Positions 14,970 through 22,551 of a stretch of DNA of 64,000 bases are shown in pieces; the first letter of the stretch is position 1; every line of letters begins with the position of its first letter. The stretch is from Burkholderia ubonensis. GTDB lineage: Bacteria > Pseudomonadota > Gammaproteobacteria > Burkholderiales > Burkholderiaceae. The stretch spans positions 248,001 to 312,000 of the forward strand of contig NZ_CADFEB010000007.1 in NCBI RefSeq assembly GCF_902833085.1. The letters are read 5' to 3'. A model generated the notes under the pieces. It saw only the letters and a program-made list of their open reading frames with translations, was not told the DNA's origin and did no database searches. The position numbers and the translations under genes are program-made.

Positions 14970-15734
14970 TCAGGAGCCCTTGAACAGCGACGGCGCGTCG
15001 GCGGGCGACACGGGCGCCGGCGCGGCAGGCGCCGGGGCTGCGCCGGCGGTGGCCGAAGCGACGGCCGGCGCCGGGGTTGCGCCTGCGGCGCCGCTCGACG
15101 CGGGCGGCGCAGGCGGTACGACGCTCGCGCCGCTCGCCGGATGCTCGTGCGCGTTCACGAGGCGGCGGACGTCGCGGTCGCCCTTGCCGGTCGGCGGCGC
15201 GCTGACGACGGTCGGCCGGCGGCGGCGCTCGGCCGCCGCGAGGCGCTCCTTCTGTTCCTCGGGCAACTGCTGGTAGGCCTTCCACGCGCGCTCACGCGCC
15301 TGCGCGGACAGGTCCTTCGCGGTCTGGTAGTTCTCGCGCGCGACGCGGCGCTGCTCGGGCGTCATCCTGACCCATTCGGCCATGCGCTCCTGCAGGCGCT
15401 TCTGCGCATCGGGCGTCATCTTCGGGTAGCGCGCCGCGATCTTCAGCCATTTGCGCTTGCGGGCGTCGCTGAACGCGTCCCACTGGTCGGCGAACGGCGC
15501 GAGCGCGACGTGCTGCGCGGGCGTCAGGCGCGCCCACGACAGCGGGCCGGCGGCAGCGGGCAGCGGGGCGAGGTCGGCGGTCAGCGCGATGGCGGCCGAC
15601 GCGAGCGCAGGCGCGTTGGTTGCGACGGCGACCGCCTCGGGTTGCGGGTGGAAACGCGGGTACGTGGCGACGTAGGCGACGGCGATCGCGATCACGCATC
15701 CGAAAAATACGGCCAGGCCGCGCTTCTGACTCAC
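14970..15734 (-). CDS. DUF3106 family protein, membrane-anchored
   Basis: 254 residues. An N-terminal hydrophobic segment (residues 6-24, GLAVFFGCVIAIAVAYVAT) acts as signal anchor. A helical, charged core follows (about residues 65-170), rich in Trp/Arg/Lys with repeated motifs ALAPFADQWDAFSDARKRKWL, KMTPDAQKRLQERM and MTPEQRRVARENYQ, characteristic of DUF3106. The C-terminal 75 residues are Ala/Pro-rich and low complexity. The repeated TP-x2-Q motif resembles heptad-like units of periplasmic Spy/CpxP-type helical proteins, which is only a resemblance. It is between the DUF3619 and RDD genes in the sigma-factor operon. Confidence 0.78.
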   Translation of the reverse strand: MSQKRGLAVFFGCVIAIAVAYVATYPRFHPQPEAVAVATNAPALASAAIALTADLAPLPAAAGPLSWARLTPAQHVALAPFADQWDAFSDARKRKWLKIAARYPKMTPDAQKRLQERMAEWVRMTPEQRRVARENYQTAKDLSAQARERAWKAYQQLPEEQKERLAAAERRRRPTVVSAPPTGKGDRDVRRLVNAHEHPASGASVVPPAPPASSGAAGATPAPAVASATAGAAPAPAAPAPVSPADAPSLFKGS

Positions 15735-15762
15735 CCGTGCGATCCCCTCGTTGCTTGTCTGA

Positions 15763-16191
15763 TTAGTGGGCGTGCGAAAGATACGCGTTGAACCCGTGGT
15801 CGAGGTACGCGTTCAGCGGCAGGTCGTCGCTGAGCATCGCCGCGTCGATGTCGGCCAGCTCGGCAGTGCGCTGCATGTCTTCCCAGTACGCGATGCCGAC
15901 AAGGCCGGCGAGCAGCAGCGCGAGCGGCCACGCGCGCAGCAGGCGGCGCGCGAGCGACACCGGCTGGCGCGCAGGCGTGACCACCGGGCCGTAGGCGCCG
16001 GCTGCGCCGGCGAACGCGGGGACGAACACCGGCGCCGTCACGGGCTCCGGCTTCTTGCGCGCAAGCGCGGCCTGGCGGGCGGCGGCCAGCCGGTCGGTGG
16101 TGGCGGCCGGCAGCGCGGCCGCGCGCTCATCGAGCGCGCGGCGCACCTTCAGCGCGATTTCGAGTTCTCGGTTTGCGGGAGCGGAGCTCAT
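15763..16191 (-). CDS. DUF3619 family protein, single-pass; candidate anti-sigma factor
   Basis: 142 residues. The N-terminal about 80 residues are charged and helical (NRELEIALKVRRALDERAAALPAATTDRLAAARQAALARKK). A single transmembrane helix follows (RAWPLALLLAGLVGIAYW), then a short acidic C-terminal tail (ELADIDAAMLSDDLPLNAYLDHGFNAYLSH). The ATG at 16189-16191 overlaps the sigma-factor stop (ATGA), so the two are co-translated. A cytoplasmic helical domain, one TM helix and tight coupling to an ECF sigma gene are the layout of anti-sigma factors. I infer that role; no ZAS zinc motif (HxxxCxxC) is present. Confidence 0.8.
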   Translation of the reverse strand: MSSAPANRELEIALKVRRALDERAAALPAATTDRLAAARQAALARKKPEPVTAPVFVPAFAGAAGAYGPVVTPARQPVSLARRLLRAWPLALLLAGLVGIAYWEDMQRTAELADIDAAMLSDDLPLNAYLDHGFNAYLSHAH

Positions 16192-16751
16192 AGCGTGATT
16201 CCTTTGGCCTTGAGCGCTTCCGCCAGCGTGTGGGTGGCTCGCGAGCAATGCGTCTTGACGCTGCCTTCGGAGCACCCCATTGCGGCGGCAGTCTCGGCGA
16301 CATCCATATCTTCCCAGTAACGCATCAGGAACGCTTCCCGTTGACGCGTTGGAAGTTTCTGGATTTCCTCGTCGATCAGGGCCAGAACCTGCTCCCGCTC
16401 GAGGCGGTGCTCGCTGCTCTCGACGCCCGGCGTCTGGTCGGCCGCCTCGAGCGTTTCGAGGGGGTCGAAGTCATCGTCGTCCGTATTGTTCAGCGACGAG
16501 AAGAGCGTGACCCAGGTGTTGCGGACCTTCTGCCGGCGGAACCAGTCGTGGATCGCGTTCTGCAGGATCCGCTGAAAAAGCAGCGGCAGCTCGGCGGCCG
16601 GGCGGTCGCCGTACTTTTCCGCCAGTTTGATCATCGCGTCCTGCACGATGTCGAGCGACGCATCGTCGTCGCGTACCGCGTACGCAGCCTGCTTGAACGC
16701 GCGCCTTTCGACGCCCGCCAGAAAGTCGGCGAGTTCCTTGTCTGATGCCAT
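16188..16751 (-). CDS. ECF-type RNA polymerase sigma factor
   Basis: 187 residues with sigma region 2 (DASLDIVQDAMIKLAEKYGDR, FQRILQNAIHDWFRRQK) and region 4 (LPTRQREAFLMRYWEDMDVAETAAAMGCSEGSVKTHCSRATHTL). Between them lies an acidic linker (NTDDDDFDPLETLEAADQ). The size and lack of region 3 fit the ECF class. The start is the ATG at 16751; the frame is open upstream but without family similarity. It is the first gene of an operon with DUF3619, DUF3106 and RDD genes and is divergent from ilvI. Its regulon and the stress sensed are not known. Confidence 0.92.
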   Translation of the reverse strand: MASDKELADFLAGVERRAFKQAAYAVRDDDASLDIVQDAMIKLAEKYGDRPAAELPLLFQRILQNAIHDWFRRQKVRNTWVTLFSSLNNTDDDDFDPLETLEAADQTPGVESSEHRLEREQVLALIDEEIQKLPTRQREAFLMRYWEDMDVAETAAAMGCSEGSVKTHCSRATHTLAEALKAKGITL

Positions 16752-17103
16752 TCCGTGAAGGTATGCGCTGCGGACTGCCGCGTGAAGAAGGTCGAAAAAT
16801 TTCGTAAAACCCGCGGATGCTAACAAATTTTCGCGCTGCTTGGCACCGGGTTGGGCGCGGCGCGTTGCGCGCGAACCGCGCCGCGGGGCCGCCCGCGGGC
16901 GGCGATGATGCACTGCGGGACATTTTGCTTGACGGCGTTCGCGCGACCGGCTATCGTCGTCCGTTCGCAACATAAGTGATGGTCTCATTTGAGGCTGGCC
17001 CAAGAAGCCCGCCCTTCAAACTGGACGCGCCGCTTGAACCCGAGCCACAAGCCCGGCAGAGAGCACCCGATCAATTTTTTGCCGAAAATTCGATAGGTCA
17101 ACG
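16752..17103. other. 352-bp divergent intergenic region between the sigma factor and ilvI
   Basis: It carries AT-rich tracts close to the sigma gene (16790-16840), a GC-rich middle, and the ilvI promoter at 16929-16957. An unannotated 42-codon frame (ATG 16979 to TGA 17107) spans the ilvI leader and overlaps its start as ATGA. It has no run of Ile, Leu or Val codons, so it is not a classical attenuation leader. Confidence 0.5.
16929..16957 (+). promoter_or_regulatory. Sigma-70 promoter for ilvIHC
   Basis: TTGACG (16929-16934), 17-bp spacer, TATCGT (16952-16957). A start near 16964 would give a leader of about 140 nt before the ilvI ATG at 17104. Confidence 0.6.
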
Positions 17104-18867
17104 ATGAACATGCCCAGCGCGGAATTCTCCACGTCGGAACCCCTTTCCTCTCCCGATAGCGACTCGATCGGCGCCACCGTGCTCATGCAGGCACTGGCCG
17201 ACGAAAACGTCGAATTCATCTGGGGCTACCCCGGCGGCTCGGTTCTCTATATCTACGACGAGCTGTACAAGCAGGACAAGATTCAGCACGTGCTGGTGCG
17301 CCACGAACAGGCGGCCGTGCACGCAGCCGACGCGTATGCGCGCTCCACCGGCAAGGTCGGCGTCTGCCTCGTGACCTCCGGCCCCGGCGTCACCAATGCG
17401 GTGACCGGCATCGCGACGGCCTATATGGATTCGATCCCGATGGTCGTGATCAGCGGCCAGGTGCCCACCGCGGCGATCGGCCAGGATGCGTTCCAGGAGT
17501 GCGACACCGTCGGCATCACGCGTCCGTGCGTGAAGCACAACTTCCTCGTGAAGGACGTGCGCGACCTCGCGGAAACAGTCAAGAAGGCTTTCTACATCGC
17601 CCGCACCGGCCGTCCGGGCCCCGTGCTGATCGACATCCCGAAGGACATCTCGAAGACGCCGTGCCGCTATGAGCCCGTCAAGAGCGTGTCGCTGCGCTCG
17701 TACAACCCGGTCACGAAAGGCCATTCGGGCCAGATCCGCAAGGCGGTGTCGCTGCTGCTGTCGGCGAAGCGCCCGTACATTTATACCGGCGGCGGCATCA
17801 TCCTCGCCGACGCGTCGCGCGAGCTGAACCAGTTCGCGGACCTGCTCGGCTATCCGGTCACCAACACGCTGATGGGCCTCGGCGGCTATCGCGCGTCGGA
17901 CAAGAAGTTCCTCGGCATGCTCGGCATGCACGGTACCTACGAAGCGAACATGGCGATGCAGCACTGCGACGTGCTGATCGCGATCGGCGCGCGCTTCGAC
18001 GACCGCGTGATCGGCGATCCGGCCCACTTCGCGTCGCGGCCGCGCAAGATCATCCACATCGACATCGACCCGTCGTCGATCTCGAAGCGCGTGAAGGTCG
18101 ACATCCCGATCGTCGGTGACGTGAAGGAAGTGCTGAAGGAGCTGATCGAGCAGCTGCAGACGGCCGAGCACGGCCCGGACACCGAAGCGCTCGCGCAGTG
18201 GTGGAAGGACATCGAAGACTGGCGCGCGAAGGACTGCCTGAAGTACGACCGCGAAAGCGAGATCATCAAGCCGCAGTACGTGGTCGAGAAGGCGTGGGAG
18301 CTGACGGACGGCAACGCGTTCGTGTGCTCGGACGTCGGCCAGCACCAGATGTGGGCCGCGCAGTTCTACCGTTTCAACAAGCCGCGTCGCTGGATCAACT
18401 CCGGCGGCCTCGGCACGATGGGCTTCGGCCTGCCGGCGGCGATGGGCGTCAAGATGGCGCACCCGGACGACGACGTGCTGTGCATCACGGGCGAAGGCTC
18501 GATCCAGATGTGCATCCAGGAGTTGTCGACCTGCCTGCAGTACGACACGCCGATCAAGATCATTTCGCTGAACAACCGCTACCTCGGCATGGTCCGCCAG
18601 TGGCAGCAGATCGAATACAGCAAGCGCTATTCGCATTCGTACATGGATGCGCTGCCGGACTTCGTGAAGCTCGCCGAGGCGTACGGCCACGTCGGCATGC
18701 GCATCGAAAAGACTGCGGACGTCGAGCCGGCGCTGAAGGAAGCGCTGCGCCTGAAGGACCGCACCGTGTTTCTCGACTTCCAGACCGATCCGACCGAAAA
18801 CGTCTGGCCGATGGTCCAGGCCGGCAAGGGCATCACCGAGATGCTGCTCGGATCGGAAGACCTGTAA
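17104..18867 (+). CDS. ilvI: Acetolactate synthase large (catalytic) subunit
   Basis: 587 residues, a ThDP-dependent enzyme forming acetolactate or acetohydroxybutyrate in the first common step of branched-chain amino acid synthesis. The catalytic Glu is E68 in VRHEQAAVHAADAYAR. The oxyanion and FAD-binding middle domain follows (PYIYTGGGIILADASRELNQF, IGARFDDRVIGDP). The ThDP/Mg motif is GEGSIQMCIQELSTCLQYDTPIKIISLNNRYLG. The first about 22 residues are a variable extension. The order ilvI-ilvH-ilvC suggests one operon. Regulation appears to come from the promoter 150 nt upstream; no branched-chain leader peptide is seen. Confidence 0.97.
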   Translation: MNMPSAEFSTSEPLSSPDSDSIGATVLMQALADENVEFIWGYPGGSVLYIYDELYKQDKIQHVLVRHEQAAVHAADAYARSTGKVGVCLVTSGPGVTNAVTGIATAYMDSIPMVVISGQVPTAAIGQDAFQECDTVGITRPCVKHNFLVKDVRDLAETVKKAFYIARTGRPGPVLIDIPKDISKTPCRYEPVKSVSLRSYNPVTKGHSGQIRKAVSLLLSAKRPYIYTGGGIILADASRELNQFADLLGYPVTNTLMGLGGYRASDKKFLGMLGMHGTYEANMAMQHCDVLIAIGARFDDRVIGDPAHFASRPRKIIHIDIDPSSISKRVKVDIPIVGDVKEVLKELIEQLQTAEHGPDTEALAQWWKDIEDWRAKDCLKYDRESEIIKPQYVVEKAWELTDGNAFVCSDVGQHQMWAAQFYRFNKPRRWINSGGLGTMGFGLPAAMGVKMAHPDDDVLCITGEGSIQMCIQELSTCLQYDTPIKIISLNNRYLGMVRQWQQIEYSKRYSHSYMDALPDFVKLAEAYGHVGMRIEKTADVEPALKEALRLKDRTVFLDFQTDPTENVWPMVQAGKGITEMLLGSEDL

Positions 18868-18978
18868 CGGCGCGACGCGCGCCCGGCCGGATGCGGCCGC
18901 CTTCACGAAGGGCGGTGCGGCACGCGGCGGCGCGCGACGCGGGCTAATCGACACGGACACATTCTGGAAGAAGCGAAC

Positions 18979-19470
18979 ATGAGACACATCATTTCCGTCC
19001 TGCTGGAAAACGAACCGGGCGCGCTGTCGCGCGTGGTCGGCCTGTTTTCCGCACGCGGCTACAACATCGAAACCTTGACGGTGGCGCCGACCGAAGACCA
19101 ATCGCTGTCGCGGCTCACCATCGTTTCCATCGGCTCCGACGACGTGATCGAACAGATCACGAAGCATCTGAACCGCCTGATCGAGGTGGTGAAAGTGGTG
19201 GACCTGACCGACGGTGCACACATCGAACGCGAGCTGATGCTGATCAAGGTACGTGCAGTGGGCAAGGAGCGCGAAGAGATGAAGCGGATGTCGGACATTT
19301 TCCGGGGCCGCATCATCGACGTGACCGAAAAGACCTACACGATCGAATTGACGGGCGCGAGCGACAAGCTCGACGCATTCATCCAGGGGCTGGACGCGGG
19401 CGCGATCCTCGAGACCGTGCGCACCGGCAGTTCCGGCATCGGACGCGGCGAGCGCATCCTGAAGGTGTGA
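18979..19470 (+). CDS. ilvH: Acetolactate synthase small (regulatory) subunit
   Basis: 163 residues, the standard IlvH/IlvN length. The N-terminal ACT domain begins MRHIISVLLENEPGALSRVVGLFSARGYNIETL, with the glycine and Asn of the valine-binding site. The C-terminal half (about residues 80-160) contains the LIKVRA and FRGRIIDVTEKTYTIELTGASDKLDAFI segments. It binds IlvI and confers feedback inhibition by valine. It follows ilvI after 111 bp with no terminator in between and precedes ilvC by 95 bp. Confidence 0.97.
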   Translation: MRHIISVLLENEPGALSRVVGLFSARGYNIETLTVAPTEDQSLSRLTIVSIGSDDVIEQITKHLNRLIEVVKVVDLTDGAHIERELMLIKVRAVGKEREEMKRMSDIFRGRIIDVTEKTYTIELTGASDKLDAFIQGLDAGAILETVRTGSSGIGRGERILKV

Positions 19471-19565
19471 TGCCGAACAGGCACGCCGGGTGCGCCGTCA
19501 TGTCCCGGCCCGCAGTACTCCATCTGAACGAATTGTTGAATTTTTGAATTAGCGAAGGAACCATC

Positions 19566-20582
19566 ATGAACGTTTTCTACGACAAAGACGCCGACCTCTC
19601 CCTCATCAAGGGCAAGCAAGTCACGATCATCGGCTACGGCTCGCAAGGCCACGCCCACGCGCTGAACCTGAAGGACAGCGGCGTGAACGTGACGGTCGGT
19701 TTGCGCCGCGGCGGCGCGTCGTGGAGCAAGGCCGAGAACGCCGGCCTCGCGGTCAAGGAAGTCGCGGAAGCCGTGAAGGGCGCCGACGTCGTGATGATGC
19801 TGCTGCCGGACGAGCAGATCGCCGACGTGTACGCGAAGGAAGTGCACGCGAACATCAAGGAAGGCGCGGCGCTCGCATTCGCGCACGGCTTCAACGTCCA
19901 CTACGGCCAGGTGATCCCGCGCGCGGACCTCGACGTGATCATGATCGCGCCGAAGGCGCCGGGCCACACGGTGCGCGGCACGTACTCGCAGGGCGGCGGC
20001 GTGCCGCACCTGATCGCGGTTGCGCAGAACAAGTCGGGCGCGGCGCGCGACATCGCGCTGTCGTACGCAGCGGCGAACGGCGGCGGCCGTGCGGGCATCA
20101 TCGAGACGAACTTCCGTGAAGAGACCGAAACCGACCTGTTCGGCGAGCAGGCCGTGCTGTGCGGCGGCACCGTCGAGCTGATCAAGGCCGGCTTCGAGAC
20201 GCTGGTCGAAGCGGGCTACGCGCCGGAAATGGCGTACTTCGAGTGCCTGCACGAGCTGAAGCTGATCGTCGACCTGATCTACGAAGGCGGCATCGCGAAC
20301 ATGAACTACTCGATCTCGAACAACGCCGAATACGGCGAGTACGTGACGGGCCCGCGCGTCGTGACGGAAGAGACGAAGAAGGCGATGAAGCAGTGCCTGA
20401 CCGACATCCAGACCGGCGAATACGCGAAGAGCTTCATTCTCGAGAACAAGGCCGGCGCACCGACGCTGCAGTCGCGCCGCCGCCTGACGGCCGAGCACCA
20501 GATCGAGCAGGTCGGCGCGAAGCTGCGCGCGATGATGCCGTGGATCGCGAAGAACAAGCTCGTCGACCAGTCGAAGAACTAA
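19566..20582 (+). CDS. ilvC: Ketol-acid reductoisomerase (class I)
   Basis: 338 residues, the short class I form. The N-terminal Rossmann domain has GYGSQGHAHALNLKDSGVNVTVGLRRG, whose Arg pair and Ser select NADPH. The C-terminal knotted helical domain carries the metal ligands in ETETDLFGEQAVLCGG and the final FECLHELKLIVDLIYEGG. It isomerises and reduces acetolactate to 2,3-dihydroxyisovalerate, the second step of valine and isoleucine synthesis. The SD GAAGGAA lies just before the ATG. A strong intrinsic terminator follows 50 bp downstream and closes the ilvIHC unit. Confidence 0.97.
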   Translation: MNVFYDKDADLSLIKGKQVTIIGYGSQGHAHALNLKDSGVNVTVGLRRGGASWSKAENAGLAVKEVAEAVKGADVVMMLLPDEQIADVYAKEVHANIKEGAALAFAHGFNVHYGQVIPRADLDVIMIAPKAPGHTVRGTYSQGGGVPHLIAVAQNKSGAARDIALSYAAANGGGRAGIIETNFREETETDLFGEQAVLCGGTVELIKAGFETLVEAGYAPEMAYFECLHELKLIVDLIYEGGIANMNYSISNNAEYGEYVTGPRVVTEETKKAMKQCLTDIQTGEYAKSFILENKAGAPTLQSRRRLTAEHQIEQVGAKLRAMMPWIAKNKLVDQSKN

Positions 20583-20633
20583 GCGCGGACTGAGCAACAC
20601 GCGCTGTTCCGGCCCTTCGAGAGGAGGGTCGGT

Positions 20634-20679
20634 AGCAAAAAGCCGCCCGAAGGCAGCAGTGCCCCGGGCGGCTTTTGCT
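20634..20679 (+). terminator. Intrinsic terminator after ilvC
   Basis: An inverted repeat AGCAAAA-AGCCGCCCG / CGGGCGGCT-TTTGCT with a 15-nt loop and the U-rich stretch TTTT inside the closing arm. The A-rich left flank makes it usable on either strand. Confidence 0.85.
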
Positions 20680-20720
20680 ATCCTACGGGCTTTGCAATTC
20701 ACCGAACACAGAACGAATCC

Positions 20721-21365
20721 ATGAACTATCCTCATCCGATCATCGCGCGCGAAGGCTGGCCGTTCATCGCGATTGCAGCCGTCATCGCGCTGTTGATCCA
20801 TGCCGTCGGGGGCTTCGGCTTCGCGTGGCCGTTCTGGCTGCTGCTCGTCTTCGTCGTCCAGTTCTTCCGCGACCCGCAGCGCCCGATCCCGGCGCAGCCG
20901 AACGCGGTGCTGTGTCCGGCCGACGGCCGCATCGTCGCGGTCGAGACCGCGCAGGATCCGTATGCGAACCGCGAAGCGCTGAAGATCAGCGTGTTCATGA
21001 ATGTCTTCAACGTCCACTCGCAGCGTTCGCCGGTGGACGGCGCGGTGACCAAGGTCGAGTACTTCCCGGGCGCGTTCCTGAACGCGGCGATCGACAAGGC
21101 GTCGACCGAGAACGAGCGCAATGCGGTCGTGATCCAGACGGCGAGCGGCAAGACCGTTACCGCGGTGCAGATCGCGGGCCTCGTCGCGCGCCGCATCCTG
21201 TGCTACGTGCGCGCCGGCGAGCCGCTGTCGCGCGGCCAGCGCTACGGCTTCATCCGCTTCGGTTCGCGCGTCGACGTGTACCTGCCGCTCGGCAGCCGCG
21301 CGAAGGTGTCGATCGGCGAGAAGGTCTACGCGTCGTCGACGATCCTCGCCGAGCTGGAACAGTAA
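20721..21365 (+). CDS. psd: Phosphatidylserine decarboxylase (short type)
   Basis: 214 residues. It decarboxylates phosphatidylserine to phosphatidylethanolamine at the inner membrane. Two N-terminal hydrophobic segments (residues 13-48) anchor it. The conserved FFRDPQRPIP, CPADGRI, and SVFMNVFNVHSQRSPVDG (with the catalytic-type His) follow. Self-cleavage to the pyruvoyl enzyme should occur at the Gly181-Ser182 bond in RFGSRVDVYLP. The length corresponds to the archaetidylserine/short Psd group rather than the 300-residue E. coli type. It is paired with pssA 15 bp downstream, so the two last steps of PE synthesis form one operon. Confidence 0.95.
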   Translation: MNYPHPIIAREGWPFIAIAAVIALLIHAVGGFGFAWPFWLLLVFVVQFFRDPQRPIPAQPNAVLCPADGRIVAVETAQDPYANREALKISVFMNVFNVHSQRSPVDGAVTKVEYFPGAFLNAAIDKASTENERNAVVIQTASGKTVTAVQIAGLVARRILCYVRAGEPLSRGQRYGFIRFGSRVDVYLPLGSRAKVSIGEKVYASSTILAELEQ

Positions 21366-21380
21366 GCGGCGGGGCGCACG

Positions 21381-22247
21381 ATGGCCGCATTCAAACCGCG
21401 CCGGCCGCGCAATGGCACCCTGCGGCCGTTCCGCCGCAACAAGTCGGTCGCGCCCGACCCGGCGCCGATCGTCGAGAGCCGCCGCGCGAAACGCCAGCAG
21501 TTCCTGAAGACGCGCGGCATCTACCTGCTGCCGAACGCGTTCACCACGGCCGCGCTGTTCTGCGGGTTCTTCGCGGTGGTGCAGGCGATGAACGTGCGCT
21601 TCGAGATCGCCGCGATCGCGATCTTCGCGGCGATGGTGCTCGACGGGATGGACGGGCGGGTCGCGCGCATGACGCATACGCAGAGCGCGTTCGGCGAGCA
21701 GTTCGACAGCCTGTCCGACATGGTGTCGTTCGGCGTCGCGCCGGCGCTCGTGATGTACGAATGGGTGCTGAAGGACCTCGGCCGCTGGGGCTGGCTCGCC
21801 GCGTTCGTCTACTGCTCGGGCGCCGCGCTGCGCCTCGCGCGCTTCAACGCGAACATCGGGGTGGTCGACAAGCGCTTCTTCCAGGGGCTGCCGAGCCCGG
21901 CCGCCGCGGCGCTGATCGCCGGCTTCGTGTGGCTCGCGACCGACAACCGCGTGCCGATGAAGCTCGGCTGGCTGCCGTGGGTCGCGTTCGTGCTGACCAT
22001 CTATGCAGGCGTGACGATGGTGTCGAACGCGCCGTTCTACAGCGGCAAGGCGCTCGACGTGCGCCACCGCGTGCCGTTCGCGGCGACCCTGCTGGTCGTC
22101 GTCGCGTTCGTGCTGGTGTCGTCCGATCCGCCGCTGATGCTGTTCTGCCTGTTCGTGCTGTACGGGCTGTCCGGCTACGCGTTCTGGGCCTACATGGCGG
22201 TGCGCGGACGTCCGAATCCGGCGCGCTCGTCGCAGCGCGAGCATTGA
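21381..22247 (+). CDS. pssA: CDP-diacylglycerol-serine O-phosphatidyltransferase
   Basis: 288 residues, a CDP-alcohol phosphatidyltransferase. The signature DGMDGRVARMTHTQSAFGEQFDSLSD (D-G-x2-A-R-x8-G-x3-D-x3-D) lies near residues 92-117. About eight transmembrane helices are predicted. The first 50 residues are very basic (KPRRPRNGTLRPFRRNKS) and cytoplasmic. It condenses CDP-diacylglycerol with serine to make phosphatidylserine, the substrate of the Psd encoded just upstream. The operon ends at the terminator 22264-22292. Confidence 0.95.
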   Translation: MAAFKPRRPRNGTLRPFRRNKSVAPDPAPIVESRRAKRQQFLKTRGIYLLPNAFTTAALFCGFFAVVQAMNVRFEIAAIAIFAAMVLDGMDGRVARMTHTQSAFGEQFDSLSDMVSFGVAPALVMYEWVLKDLGRWGWLAAFVYCSGAALRLARFNANIGVVDKRFFQGLPSPAAAALIAGFVWLATDNRVPMKLGWLPWVAFVLTIYAGVTMVSNAPFYSGKALDVRHRVPFAATLLVVVAFVLVSSDPPLMLFCLFVLYGLSGYAFWAYMAVRGRPNPARSSQREH

Positions 22248-22263
22248 CGCGCGACATGTTCCG

Positions 22264-22292
22264 AAACGGCGGCCTGCGGCCGCCGTTTTTTT
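22264..22292 (+). terminator. Intrinsic terminator after pssA
   Basis: Perfect 10-bp stem AACGGCGGCC / GGCCGCCGTT, 3-nt loop, followed by TTTTT. Confidence 0.9.
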
Positions 22293-22332
22293 ATGCGCCC
22301 CTTTTTCCACCCGCGCTTCGGGCGTCGTCCGA

Positions 22333-22361
22333 TTGCGCGGTCTGCGGAATGCCGCTATAGT
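22333..22361 (+). promoter_or_regulatory. leuL-leuA promoter
   Basis: TTGCGC (22333-22338), 17-bp spacer, TATAGT (22356-22361). The expected start site, about 22367-22369, coincides with the ATG of the leader peptide, which would make the leader mRNA leaderless. Confidence 0.65.
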
Positions 22362-22368
22362 CGTCGGC

Positions 22369-22449
22369 ATGACTGCATTTTCCCGCCTCTCCCTCCTTCT
22401 AGCCGGTGCGCCGCTACGCGCGCTAGCGCTAGCGCGCCTGCCGCGCTGA
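22369..22449 (+). CDS. leuL: Leucine-rich leader peptide for leuA attenuation
   Basis: A 26-codon frame (MTAFSRLSLLLAGAPLRA-LALARLPR) with 8 leucines. Four are encoded by CTA, a codon that appears to be avoided in the neighbouring genes (leuA itself uses CTG and CTC). A cluster of rare leucine codons in a short peptide just after a promoter is the hallmark of a leucine-responsive attenuator. The CTA codons fall in a perfect 20-bp palindrome (22418-22437), which overlaps a second hairpin (AGCGCG 22431-22436 / CGCGCT 22442-22447) followed by GACCGTTTT. The two structures are mutually exclusive. It has no Shine-Dalgarno sequence. The peptide is inferred, not known to be translated. Confidence 0.75.
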   Translation: MTAFSRLSLLLAGAPLRALALARLPR

Positions 22450-22450
22450 C
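22418..22450 (+). promoter_or_regulatory. Overlapping alternative hairpins of the leuA leader
   Basis: The palindrome at 22418-22437 (10-bp arms) and the hairpin 22431-22447 share bases 22431-22437. The second hairpin is followed by GACCGTTTTCG, a weak U-tract. Alternative pairing controlled by a ribosome stalled on CTA codons would be the attenuation switch; which form terminates is not certain from the sequence. Confidence 0.45.
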
Positions 22451-22551
22451 CGTTTTCGCCCCCCGTCCAGGCTCGTCTGTCGTTCAGCGTCGCCAGCGGT
22501 GGCGCGAATCCATCTCGTTGTACCCCCGAACAAAGAGCCTTGGAGCCCCCC

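Noticed and set aside
16840..17103. Branched-chain amino acid attenuator before ilvI
   Set aside because: No short frame with runs of Ile, Leu or Val codons and no terminator hairpin with U-tract found in the leader.
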